DNA of 64,000 nucleotides, from NCBI RefSeq assembly GCF_964656455.1, contig NC_135721.1, forward strand, positions 87,834,754 through 87,898,753, in the 5' to 3' direction. The notes beneath the pieces are model-generated. The model made no database searches and was not told the origin of the DNA. It worked only from the letters and a program-made list of their open reading frames with translations. The position numbers and the translations under genes are program-made. Source of the stretch: Halichoerus grypus. Taxonomy: Eukaryota; Chordata; Mammalia; Carnivora; Phocidae. Below are positions 1 to 9,030 of this stretch, piece after piece; position 1 is the first letter of the stretch; each line of letters begins with the position of its first letter.

Positions 1-209
1 TCACTGGCAAGGACAGCAGGCCCACCCAGGGTAGCTTTGGCCAATCAGGATTTACCCCTGAGACACACGGGAGCATGGTAGACACTAGAGCAAAACCAGG
101 TTTCTGCCAGGCACAAAAAGAGGAACGACTCTTGTAGGGCACAGACTGTGAAGGGGAGCTTTTTACTAGAGATGTCTAGATTATGTGAAACTTTTACGAG
201 ATTATACAC

Positions 210-394
210 ATATTTTTTTAAATATTTAATTAATTTATTTATTTGAGAGGGGGGAGAGGGGCAGAGGGAGAGGGAGAAGCAGACTCCCTGCTGAGCTAAC
301 TCTGAGCCAACTTGGGGCTCAAGGGGATCCCCGGATCCTGAGATCATGACCTGAGCCAAAGGCAGATACTTAACTGAGCCAGCCAGGCACCCTG
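210..394 (-). mobile_element. Can-SINE (tRNA-Lys-derived), antisense
   Basis: The A-rich tail lies at the left as T-rich ATTTATTTATTTGAGAG. It is followed by the purine-rich middle, then the body (AGCAGACTCCCTGCTGAGC, GATCCTGAGATCATGACCTGAGCC), and ends at the head complement AGCCAGGCACCC. This is the standard carnivore SINE read backwards. The head differs from younger copies in the window at several bases, so it is moderately old. The apparent ORF across it is a shadow of the SINE. Confidence 0.93.
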
Positions 395-1495
395 AGATTA
401 TATTTTTTGAAAAGTCTAACATTACAAAAACATTTAATGCATAGAGAAAAGCCCGAAAGGAAATACACCTTGAGATTGCAAGTGATCTTTGCGATCTTCA
501 CTTTTTTCTATGTTTTCTGAAAGTTACATATACTTTTATAACTAAAAAATAATAATTTAAAAAATGTTCTCCTGTTCTCTGTAGTTTGACTTTCAAGGGG
601 CCCAAATATCCTTTGTGAAATTGTGCAGTGCCATTTTTTGGTTCAGAAGAGGGGAAGAATGAGGCTGCTCAGCTCTATCATTTGCCTTTCTTTAGGTGGG
701 CTTGGGTCTACTGGAAGTCCGGATGACTCTCAAAGACCCAGGAAAAAAATCCTCCTGGCCTTCTGCAAGGCAGCAGTCCACAAAGGTGGGTCCCTGGCTC
801 CCACCTCTCACCCTCTGGCCCTGCCACTGCCCTGACCTCCATTCTGGGTGCTCTCATGCTTGTTGCCCTCCTTTCTCTCCCTTGTTACCCCTCCACCTCC
901 CAAGGACTGCCTTGGCTCCAATCTTTCTTCTACTTTTCCTTCCCCCACACATCAAATGACCATTGGCATTCTCTCACAACTTGGTTTGCAAGGTTTATTT
1001 TAGGCAGGGAGACATGGAGCGGGAATGGTAGCAGCAAAATCTCATTTGCAAATAATAAATGGAACTCTATCGTATCTATATCTATGTATTTAATATATAC
1101 AAATCTAATATATACGTATGTATGTATGTATGTATTTGTATAAAATAGAGAGCAATGTTGAAGTATTTTGAGGGTCATCCAGATTCCCGGATTACCCCCC
1201 CTAAGATCACAGTGATAGAGACCACTGCCTTAGAATATCCATCTTTCCCAGATGTCAAGAGGAAACAATCAGCTCAGAGCAAAAAGTATAAAACGTCTGC
1301 CTGATGAATTCTGACACACCCTGCACTAATTTCAGGTAACTCATCCAAACTGAAAAGGATTCGCTGATGGCTTAATCCTTCATAAAAGTGCCTTACCAGG
1401 GAAGGCACCAGTGCCCCTCAAAGAGGAAAGGTACTGGCCCTTCCCTCTGAACCATATTTTGAAGGAGTGACTGACTGCATGAACACCAGCTGGTC
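395..1495. other. Unique non-coding stretch
   Basis: No coding region or recognised repeat covers most of this stretch. It includes a C/T-rich part near 830-950 and an AT-rich simple repeat near 1075-1142. The short ORFs have no recognisable protein similarity and several overlap each other in different frames, as expected by chance. Confidence 0.5.
1072..1142. repeat. AT-rich simple repeat (TATC/TATG type)
   Basis: Imperfect TATCTA units run into about four clean GTAT units (TATGTATGTATGTATG). This is an ordinary tetranucleotide microsatellite and could be length-polymorphic. Confidence 0.85.
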
Positions 1496-1702
1496 TTTTT
1501 TTTTTTTTAAGATTTTATTTATTTATTTGAGATAGAGAGAGAGAACGAGCACAAGTGGGAGGTGGGGCAGAGGACAGAGGAAGAGGGAGAAGCAGGCCCC
1601 CAGCTGAGCAGGGAGCCCAACATGGGGCTTGATCCCAGGACCCTGAGATCATGACCTGAGCTGAAGACAGACGCCCAAACGACTGAGCCACCAAGGCACC
1701 CC
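1496..1702 (-). mobile_element. Can-SINE, antisense
   Basis: An oligo-T run and AAGATTTTATTTATTTATTTGAG mark the reversed tail. GAGAAGCAGGCCCCCAGCTGAGCAGG and CCTGAGATCATGACCTGAGC mark the body, and CTGAGCCACCAAGGCACCCC the head. The flanks ACCAGCTGGTCTT (left) and ACCAGTTGTCTT (right) look like a mutated target-site duplication. Confidence 0.95.
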
Positions 1703-2090
1703 CACCAGTTGTCTTGATCAATGGGACCTACCGACTAAGCACCATGAACAGCCTCAGGTAAATATATTGCTAGAAGGGTATCACCACGGCTGACCAGAAG
1801 CCAGGGCCCTGCAGGAGAAGAGTGGAGATGTGCATGCTCCGAAAAATTGTTTTGCATCTGATGAACCTCCACAGCTGCCCGCCCTCCAGCCCTCGCCTGG
1901 TTCTCTACTGCTCACCTTGGGGTGTTGGTTAACCACATCAAACCTCTAACTGGTGAGCTACATGGGAAAATATTTTAGGAACCTCTTCTTCCTCTTGCCT
2001 ACAGCCCCCCCTTTCCCATCGACAAGAATAAAAACAATCACTTTTGTTATACCTAACACTGGTCCTTTACTGGTAATCCTACCAACTTGA
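1703..2090. other. Unique non-coding stretch
   Basis: I see no gene, splice structure or recognised repeat here. Base composition is mixed and all reading frames are short. Confidence 0.45.
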
Positions 2091-2236
2091 CCAGGGAAGC
2101 ATTATTCCCACTATTTTTCTGACCAGGACACTGAGGCTCAAAGAGGTTAAAAAAAGTTGCTCCAAGTCACACAGTAGCTGAGCAGAGTACCAATAGCTAC
2201 CCCAGGTCTGTCTGACTTCAAGACCTGCATTTTATT
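2090..2236 (-). mobile_element. MIR SINE fragment, antisense
   Basis: The stretch follows the reverse-complement MIR core: ...GACACTGAGGCTCAAAGAGGTTAA, then AAGTCACACAGTAGCTGAGCAGAGT, then CCAGGTCTGTCTGACTTC. Divergence is high, as expected for a family that predates placental mammals. Confidence 0.85.
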
Positions 2237-2387
2237 TTCTGCCAGATCACAAAGTTTTCCATTCAAAGAAGACTTGCTAGAGGTCAAGGTCAGCAATGTG
2301 GAAGCCCTACCAGAAAATCTCCTTTCCTGGGCCCTTCTCTGGTCCAGGACCTCATTTTCAGTCTAGAAAGAATCTCTCTCTCTCTTC

Positions 2388-2490
2388 CTGGTCAGCTCCT
2401 TGGGGGCAGAGAGGACCCATATTCTTTATTTTTCTATCACTTGGGCCTACCATGTAGTAAGTGCTCAGTAAACATAGGCTGAATTGAATT
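2388..2490 (+). mobile_element. L2 3' tail fragment
   Basis: The order CTCCTTGGGGGCAGAGAGGACC..., then ATGTAGTAAGTGCTCAGTAAACAT..GAATTGAATT matches the conserved L2 3' end (GAGGGCAGGGACC.., GTAGGTGCTCAATAAATGTTTGTTGAATGAAT). Only the tail remains. Confidence 0.75.
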
Positions 2491-4437
2491 AAGTGTATTC
2501 CAGAACTTTGCTGGTGTTTCACAGCATCAGGAGGACTTGGCAGCTTGGGAGAAATGCGGAATCTCGGCTCCCAACCCGGATGTGCTGAGTCAGCATGTAC
2601 ATTTAACAAGATCCCCAGGAAATCACATGCACTGTAAAGTTTGAGACATGATGTTTGGCACCTTCCACCTTGTTTAATACATTGTTTTTCTCACACCAGT
2701 GTAGAAGCTAAGCTCTCTCCTTTCTATTCTGCATCATCAGATGGAAACCACACATTGTTTTATGACCCACAGAAGTTCAGGTGATCGTTGAGGGAACTCT
2801 ACCTCAGAGACGACACTTCGCTTGCAATGCCCACTGGTCCCCAATGTCAAAGAATTCAGTGAGCAACAGTAGTGTCTTAGCTAATGACTGCATTTAGAAA
2901 TTCTTTTTAACAAATGTTCACATTTAATAGGTGCTTATTTAGTTCTCTAAGGTACTATTAATCATCATCAGATTTAAACTTGAGTTACTCATAGTTAAGT
3001 ACTCCGTTAGCATTCACAAATTTCTAACCTTTAGATAACTCCCATCAACAATTCAGCTCATTGCCTACACCTCTTTACTGAGCATCTATTATGAACAGGG
3101 CCTCATAGGGATGAGATGCGGTGGGGAATATGAATGTGGCAGGCCCTGACCTCCCATCTTTGCTACAAATAGAATGAAGATCAGGAACATGCTAATTAAC
3201 ATTTGTGTAAGCAAATAATGCATCAAGTATCATTTCCACTATTTAAATGTGAAACTCAATTAGATGCTTCTATGATGCAGCCAATTAAACTGCTGGTGTG
3301 AAGCAGCCAAGTATACTGAGTCACTGAGCTATTTTCAACACCTTGTAATTTGACCTCTCTTGGGAAAGAGATGTCACCGCTTACATGGGATCAGCATGGG
3401 ACAATCAGTGTCCTGATCACAATGAAAAAACTGACTTTTTCACGTGAAGAACAAGATACATACTTGTTTGAAAAATTAGGAAAAAGGACTTAGCCCTCTG
3501 GGTTCTTAAGGTTCAAAACAAGACTTGAAAAAAATTAACAGATACAGATGATCATATAAAAGCTATGTGCATGCAGTATTATTTTAATCTGAACAAATCA
3601 CTAATTTTCAATTTGTAACCTGAAATCAAGTGGCAGGATGAAGAGCCAGTTATAAAGATTACCAAGAGTTAAGAAAGGTGGTTCAAAAAATAAGATTAAT
3701 TCAACTTAATAATGACAGACATCACATAATGTGGGTCTTTTTCTTTTTTTACTATTTTCATTATTTTTACCATTTTCATTATTTTTATCATTTTCATTAT
3801 TAAACAGCCAGAAACAGTAAAAAGGACCCAAACTCTTAAAACAACCAAACGTGCTTAAAAACAATCGTTATTTTCTACATAAAGATGAATTCTTTAGTCA
3901 CCATCTGAACACTCTCATCGTAATCAGGGAATTTTTTTTCATCACACTAATTAGTAAAGCCTCACTTGGTTCTTTTCTTGGCACGTTTAACTCTTTAGGG
4001 GGTAACGTTTTATTAATAACATATTTCCTCCAGAATAAGTCCCTTCTCTCATCTCCACAGGAGTCACTCTGGGGAATAGTAAGAATAAAACCAATTCTAT
4101 GGTCGCACACAGTGGGACAGATCAGCAAATAAATAGAGGCATTGATTTCCCAGACAAAAATGGCTAAAAGCAGCACATTTACAATTCTTTTAAGCCACAC
4201 TCCCCATCTCTCTGGGAGATGGAAGACAAGTATTGAATGTCTTTATGTTGCACACTTTATTTCTAAATGTTTAAGAAGACTGCTGAGAAATGCCAATACT
4301 TCTATGGGTCCTGGTTTAGCTGTGTAATGAAACACAGATTTTAAAATTTTATTATTTTTTTGCTTTTGCAAAAACAGTGGTCCTAGTCAGAATAACGCCT
4401 TTAAACATGATATTTATTCGGGGGTTATTTTAAAATA
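2491..4437. other. Unique non-coding stretch, AT-rich, possible conserved element
   Basis: No repeat family is recognisable over most of this interval and no ORF looks real. The part around 3180-3420 is AT-rich and carries several homeodomain-type cores (TAATTAAC, CAATTAGA, CCAATTAAACT). That is the texture often seen in conserved non-coding DNA near promoters, but conservation cannot be judged from one sequence. The two ORFs of about 100 codons near 3850-4200 overlap on opposite strands and show no domain. Confidence 0.45.
3752..3801. repeat. 18-bp tandem repeat, about 2.8 copies
   Basis: The unit CTATTTTCATTATTTTTA recurs at 3752, 3770 and (partial) 3788 with one or two changes. It is a short AT-rich minisatellite within a T-rich region. 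Confidence 0.85.
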
Positions 4438-4446
4438 CATTTTGGG

Positions 4447-4639
4447 TTTTTTTTTTAAGGTTTTATTTATTTGAGAGAGAGAAAGAGAGAGAGGGAGAGA
4501 GAATGAGCGGGGGGGGAGGGAGAGGGAGAAGCAGACTCCCCGCTGAGCTGGGAGCCCAAGATTGGCTCCATCCCAGGACCCTGAGATCATGACCTGAGCT
4601 GCAGGCAGATGCCTGGCGACTGAGCCACCCAGGCACCCC
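4447..4639 (-). mobile_element. Can-SINE, antisense, with 9-bp TSD
   Basis: Reversed tail (TTTTTAAGGTTTTATTTATTTGAGAG), GA-rich middle, body (GAAGCAGACTCCCCGCTGAGC, CCCTGAGATCATGACCTGAGC) and head (CTGAGCCACCCAGGCACCCC) are all present. CATTTTGGG flanks it at 4438-4446 and 4640-4648, a clean target-site duplication that fixes the boundaries. Confidence 0.96.
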
Positions 4640-4648
4640 CATTTTGGG

Positions 4649-5263
4649 GTTATTTTTGCCAAACTTTCCCTTTAAGGAAATCGTTGTGGCAGAAAGACCT
4701 AGTATTTGCCCTTGAATTTTGAACTGTCACTTCCCACCCAAGAAGGGCAGCTCTGCTTTAATGCAAGCCATAATTAGTTGGTCAATTCACTGGTCAGGTA
4801 CTAAATTAGTGTTAGATAGACAGAGGTGTGGACAGAGCTACACCTTGCCAGGAACTGCTTTCGAGCTAATTATCTGGAAAGTCCAAACAGGGAAAACCCT
4901 CCTATTAAGGAAAAGGTCTGGGTTCTAAACGATCACAAATGACCAGTTCATCTCTGCTAATTAATAACTACTCAATATTTTACCTGTAAAGAAACAGGCC
5001 AACCAACTTAATGAATTTGGGGCACGATAATAAAGCAGCAGGTATTAAAGACAAACAGGTAGGGTTTTCCCCTCTCGGACCCCTTCTGAACACCTGTTGA
5101 ATCCCGGGGCTTTTAACTTTCTGAACTAAAGCTTCCCGGATACAACCATGGTAGTTTTTAGACTTTCTGTAAGTGCGTATTTTTAAGGTTTCCATCTTGC
5201 TTAATCTACAAAACTGGTTACTAATTATTTATGAATCACAGGGCTGAAAACAAACTTTCTTAC
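4649..5263. other. Promoter-proximal unique non-coding DNA (candidate start of an intron on the minus strand)
   Basis: No repeat is recognisable. If the donor at 5264/5263 is used, this is the beginning of the downstream intron of a leftward gene. Around 4770-4880 there are TAATTAG, TAAATTAG and CTAATTATC motifs, so a proximal regulatory element is possible. No ORF here looks real. Confidence 0.4.
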
Positions 5264-5363
5264 CTTGAGCAGTTAAGGAGTGGCAGGCAGAGGAGCGGGG
5301 TTAGTTTTTAATTTAGCCCCTTGGCACCTGTCCCTACCCCCCGGGTTAACGACCCTGCGCAAC
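5264..5363 (-). other. Candidate non-coding 5' exon bounded by acceptor-like and donor sites
   Basis: Read on the minus strand, CTCAAG|GTAAGA at 5264/5263 is a near-perfect U2 splice donor. About 100 bases upstream, CCTTTGACCTTTCTATAG|AG is a passable acceptor with a short pyrimidine tract. The enclosed sequence has stops in the frames I checked, so it would be untranslated leader or lncRNA. It may instead be the end of an alternative first exon that starts inside the CpG island. The evidence is motif quality only. There is no transcript support, and isolated donors of this quality also arise by chance. Confidence 0.35.
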
Positions 5364-6086
5364 TCTATAGAAAGGTCAAAGGTGCGCCTCCCTCCTCCGC
5401 CCGGGGAGGGGGCACACCTTCTATCAAAACAACACGCTGGCATCCAACCTGGGGAGCGGTGGCCAGGCGAAGCGAAGACCCAGGCTCCGCGTTCTCTAAA
5501 CGTGCAGGGGGCAGACTGCGTACCCAGTCGGGCCCGGAACCAAATCCGACCTAGGGACCCGAGAGATCGCGGGCCCGGGGCGCGCACGCCGCACTCCCCA
5601 GGGCTCCCCACTCTTCGCGAAGGCGAGAGATGGGGCTCAGAGAGGCTACAGGGCAACCCTCCAGGCTGCTACCTGGGCACGGCCTCTAGCCACCCCGACG
5701 GTACCCTCTGAGCTCCCCCAAATCCTGAGGTTCGGGGTGCCTCGTCCCCCACTTCCTATGGCGAGACGCCCATGGAGCACACCAACCCCGCCGCCGCTGC
5801 AGTCCTACAAGACGCGCTGTCCCGGGCGGCGGGACCCGCGGTGGGGGTGGGGGTGGGGCCCCACCATCCTGCGCCCCTGACCCCCGCACCGCGCAGCCCC
5901 GTGCCTGAGCGCCCCTTCGGCCCCGCGCGTCCACGGCGCCGGCTAGCAGGTGACCGAGTCCCGCGACTCCGCGCGACGGACTCCCACCCCGGGCCCCCCG
6001 CATCCCCGGGCGCGGCCCCTTACCTCGGAGCTGGCCGGGGCGACCCCGCGGGGCCGGACGCGGACTGGGCCGGGAAGACGCGCCTC

Positions 6087-6107
6087 CCGCCGCCGCCGCC
6101 GCCGCCG
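6087..6107. repeat. (CCG)7 trinucleotide repeat
   Basis: Seven uninterrupted CCG units on the plus strand read CGG on the minus strand. They sit inside the candidate leftward 5' exon, about 60 bases upstream of its splice donor. Confidence 0.95.
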
Positions 6108-6177
6108 CTGGGAGCCGAGGCGGCGAGCGGGCGCGGCGAGCTCCTCCCGGGCGGCGGCGGGAGGCGCTGCTCTCGCT

Positions 6178-6204
6178 GCCGCCGCCGCCGCCGCCGCCGC
6201 CGCC
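6178..6204. repeat. (GCC)9 trinucleotide repeat
   Basis: Nine uninterrupted GCC units on the plus strand read GGC on the minus strand. Together with the (CCG)7 run 70 bases away they give the candidate transcript leader two CGG-type tracts. Confidence 0.95.
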
Positions 6205-6342
6205 ACCGCGGCTGCGGGTCTCCGAGCTACGCGGCCGCTGCTTCCCGGCCGCCGCCGCGCGGGTCCCTCGGCTCCTGCGGGAGGCCGGCTGCTCGCGCGG
6301 CAAACTCTTCCGCACGCAGAGCGGGTGGGGAGAGCCGCCGCC

Positions 6343-6444
6343 GCCTCTTCCTCCTCCCCCTCCCTCCTCCCTCCTCCCTCCTCCCTCCTCCCTCCTCCTC
6401 CTCCTCCTCCTCCTCCCTCTCCTCCTCCTCCTCCCCTCCACTCC
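6343..6444. repeat. Homopurine/homopyrimidine (CCTCCT/CCCTCCT) tract
   Basis: About 100 bases are almost purely C and T on the plus strand, including five CCCTCCT-type units followed by a CCT-triplet run. The minus strand therefore carries repeated GGGAGGA, which fits a G-quadruplex consensus and can also form H-DNA. It lies at or just upstream of the likely leftward transcription start. Confidence 0.92.
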
Positions 6445-8460
6445 CGCTGCCGGGTCTTTTCTGGTCGCACGCCGGGCCTTGGCCCCGACCCAGCCTAGGA
6501 CTCGCATCCTGCGACCCCCCCCGGACCCCCAGCTCCTCTGGGCGGCGCAGACATCCGCGCGCCCGAGGCCGTCGCCGCCTCTGCTGGGCTGCCAGGGACG
6601 CGCGGCGAAGTCCGGGCTGGGGCGCGGGGTCAGGACTGGACGCGGGCTGGGGGTGGGGGGTGTGTGTGCTTAGAGGTGAACGGGCCGAGAGGGGAGGTAG
6701 GCGGACGCGGGGCTCCCAGCCGAAGTCCCGTTAAAGTTGTCGCCAGGGGTGGCAGGGAATCTTCCTCCCCTGCCTAGTGCAGACACCCTCACCGTGCCCG
6801 CTGCCACCCCGCTGTCCCGTGCGATGGGGCGAGAGGGGGACGAGCACACGACTGTCGTCCCCTCCACGCCGTCCTAGCGGGGCAGGTCTGCGCGCGGAGA
6901 CAGAGGCCGGACACAGGGCGCGTCTCTGCGCTCGGACCACTGCGATTTCTCAATGAGCGGTGGCGGCGGGGCGGGGAGGGAGGGGGCAGTTGGGACACTG
7001 GGGTTGGGGGAGAAAGCTGGCGAGCGCTGTTCCGGGGAGGACCGCAGCGCCTGCTGGGGAGGAATAAACGGTGTTGCTTCCAAGGCGAACATAGCCGGTC
7101 CGGAAAATGGGTCAAGGATGGAAAGGAACCGGCTAATTGACCCCCCAGCCCCAGGCAGAAGCACGTGGGGTGGGGGGCTATGGCCAGGAGCGCGCCCTCG
7201 GAGCTCCGCTCTGCTTCTCCCTCCCCTCCCCCGCTGCCCTCCACTCCTTTTGCACCAGTGCAGGAAATGTTCCACTGACCTACATATTTTTCCAAACATA
7301 CGTGACCTTTTTTTTTTTTCCTCTGTGGGAGGAGACAGGCGAGAATCCAAGAAAAGGAGAAGCTGGAGCGGCGCGCGCGCGAGCAAACACGGAGGCTTTC
7401 ACCAAGGCTCCCGCAGCAAACGCCGAACCGAGACAGATGCACATAAATAGTCCCCGGAGCCAGGAGCGGTGATTTGAGCCCCTACTCGGCGGGGCTCCGA
7501 GACAGCGAGGGGTGAAAAGGGGAGATCCTGTGTCCCGCAACAGTGACCAGGTTCCCCTGGGCTCGCAGACTTCCCTCCACCGCGTGGAGGCGCCTGGGGA
7601 GAAGCCCAAAGGAGGGGAGAGGTCCCCTACCCCCAAGAGGTTATCTCTTCCCTAACATCACCTAAGTACAGCGCCTGGCGCAGTGCTGTGCACCCAGCAG
7701 CCTTTTTCAGAGGTCCCTCGGTCCCTCGCACATTCCAGCAGGTAGCCCTGGAAGGGAAGGCGCCCCCGCCAGTCTTTTTCTATCATACTTGGTTTTGTGG
7801 CCAGAAGGAATCTCCTAGGGCACTTCCTCTCAACACCAGTCGGGCCAGTGTGCTGGGGTTCGCTGCCCACTCAGTTCCAGGGCCCTTGCTTTATCCTCTC
7901 CCCGCTCGAGTTCAAGATAGGCCCTCTCCCGCGCAGACCCGACCAACAGCGCCTTATTTGGGCATGCAACCCCACACCGTCAATTAGATCAAAACGCTCA
8001 CACAGAGCTCCTTTCCCCCCCCCCCCGTTAAAGTAGGTCATTCTCTTTATTTCCCACTTGTATTATTTTTGTCTAATTCTCCTCCTGAAAAATAATCAGC
8101 TGCAAGGAACTTTGAGCATCCTAAGAGAAGCCGTTAGGCTTGCTTCTGACTTGGATGGCTTTTCAAGGAGAAGGAGGCATTTGGCACATTATGGTTTTGA
8201 AATCCTTCCTTTCCAAAAGGAAAAAAAAAATTTTTTTTTTTTGCTTTGTTTTTCTTCAGGCAAGTAGGTTTTGCCCTGCTCTTAAAGCATGGTCCTAATA
8301 TCTACTAAAGGATAAAGTCATGTGCTTTTAACCCGATTCAGTGCCGACTTGAAAGCCACCTCCCTTCCTTTCTTGCTTTGAAAGAGATTCCAACTCCCTC
8401 CTCCTCCCTTTTGGGAACTAGTTGAACAATCCTTAAATGATCTTTTAGGAAACGAATGAC

Positions 8461-8700
8461 CTACAGTAATAATGCATCAAATAATTCTGCAGTGCAACCA
8501 GTGTTTTCGCTACTGTTTGTACCTGTTGCCCAGTAGGATATCCTACCATATGTGTGGTTTCTGTCTCTTGATAATGGAGATGATGTATATGTACTTGTAG
8601 CACTCATTCCAGACTCCATCTCGGCTCCTGGTGTTAATCCTACCAGGTCGGACATCTGTCTGAGCAGAACAGGAAGTGCGGTCAGCAGCACAGAACCCAA
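8461..8700 (-). other. Orphan 79-codon ORF, unrecognised
   Basis: It opens with ATG (MGSVLLTALPVLLRQMSDLV) and closes with TAG after ..ELFDALLL. Its composition is protein-like: Ser/Thr-rich middle, no low-complexity run, and it is not within a repeat I recognise. I cannot match it to any family. No acceptor or donor clearly brackets it, and no promoter-like sequence adjoins it. It could be a fragment of an old processed pseudogene, a conserved exon of the neighbouring transcription unit, or chance. It is 1 kb right of the CpG island, so a leftward gene starting in the island would not include it. Confidence 0.2.
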
Positions 8701-8974
8701 TCAGGACTAGAGCACAAGCAGGGGCCTCAGAAGAATGTGCCCTTCCCCCAAAATATAGAGAGTCAAAGAGGAAAGTTTACCTCCTGTTCATTCTATGCGT
8801 TTGACAGTTCCGTTCCTTTTATTGGCAGCTTCCATGAGTCAGGCTGGGCTTGGCCTGTGAGGGATCAAGGGGAGCTTGATGGCAGTTTCTATACAAGAAG
8901 GATTTACAGGGTAGAGGCAAGGATATAGATGAGGCCAAATACGGCTAGTGGCAGAAACAAAATGCCATGCGGGT

Positions 8975-9030
8975 TCAAAGGAAGGAATCGGGGTGAGCTT
9001 CTTGGAGGAGGTGACATTGATGCTAGGCTT
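8975..9030 (-). mobile_element. Possible L2 scrap, antisense
   Basis: GAGCTTCTTGGAGGAGGTGACATTGATGCTAGG resembles the reverse complement of the L2 ORF-end segment (GGCTTCCTGGAGGAGGTGACATTTGAGCT). It is too short for a firm call. Confidence 0.45.

Larger units (their letters stand above)
6024..6507 (-). other. Candidate first exon (5' UTR or possible N-terminal coding) of an unidentified leftward gene
   Basis: On the minus strand the sequence runs through a GGGAGGA-rich purine tract (6343-6444), two GGC/CGG runs (6178-6204 and 6087-6107) and ends CCAGCTCCGAG|GTAAGG, an excellent donor. The transcription start is not fixed; 6507 is simply the most upstream ATG in the frame that stays open. That frame would give about 161 residues up to the donor, rich in Arg, Gly and Ala with long homopolymers and no domain, so I favour untranslated leader. 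The ATG has A at -3 and C at +4, a middling context. I do not recognise the gene. Because the gene would continue leftward, its next exons should lie below 5.3 kb or outside the window. Confidence 0.5.
5310..7620. promoter_or_regulatory. Large CpG island, likely promoter
   Basis: CpG dinucleotides are dense from about 5310 to 7620, strongest at 5800-6650, against the CpG-poor flanks on both sides. The stretch has GGGCGG and CCGCCC boxes, an E-box CACGTG at 7162-7167, and no obvious TATA box in the core. No interspersed repeat is inserted in it, unlike the rest of the window. This is the structure of a broadly active mammalian promoter. Splice donors on the minus strand (6024/6023 and 5264/5263) suggest leftward transcription. 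Plus-strand donors such as GAG|GTAGGC near 6691 are weaker, so a divergent rightward transcript is possible but unsupported. The long ORFs across the island on both strands are products of stop-poor GC-rich DNA. Confidence 0.88.

Noticed and set aside
5280..6734. Long plus-strand and minus-strand ORFs (up to 320 codons) across the CpG island
   Set aside because: They overlap in several frames on both strands, consist of Pro/Ala/Arg/Ser or Arg/Gly runs from trinucleotide and CCT repeats, and exist because GC-rich DNA has few stops. At least one frame (to 6470, minus) opens with GTG, not ATG.
7443..7450. ATAAATA as a TATA box for a rightward promoter
   Set aside because: It is at the edge of the island, with no good plus-strand donor downstream and no other core element. 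AT words of this length occur by chance.
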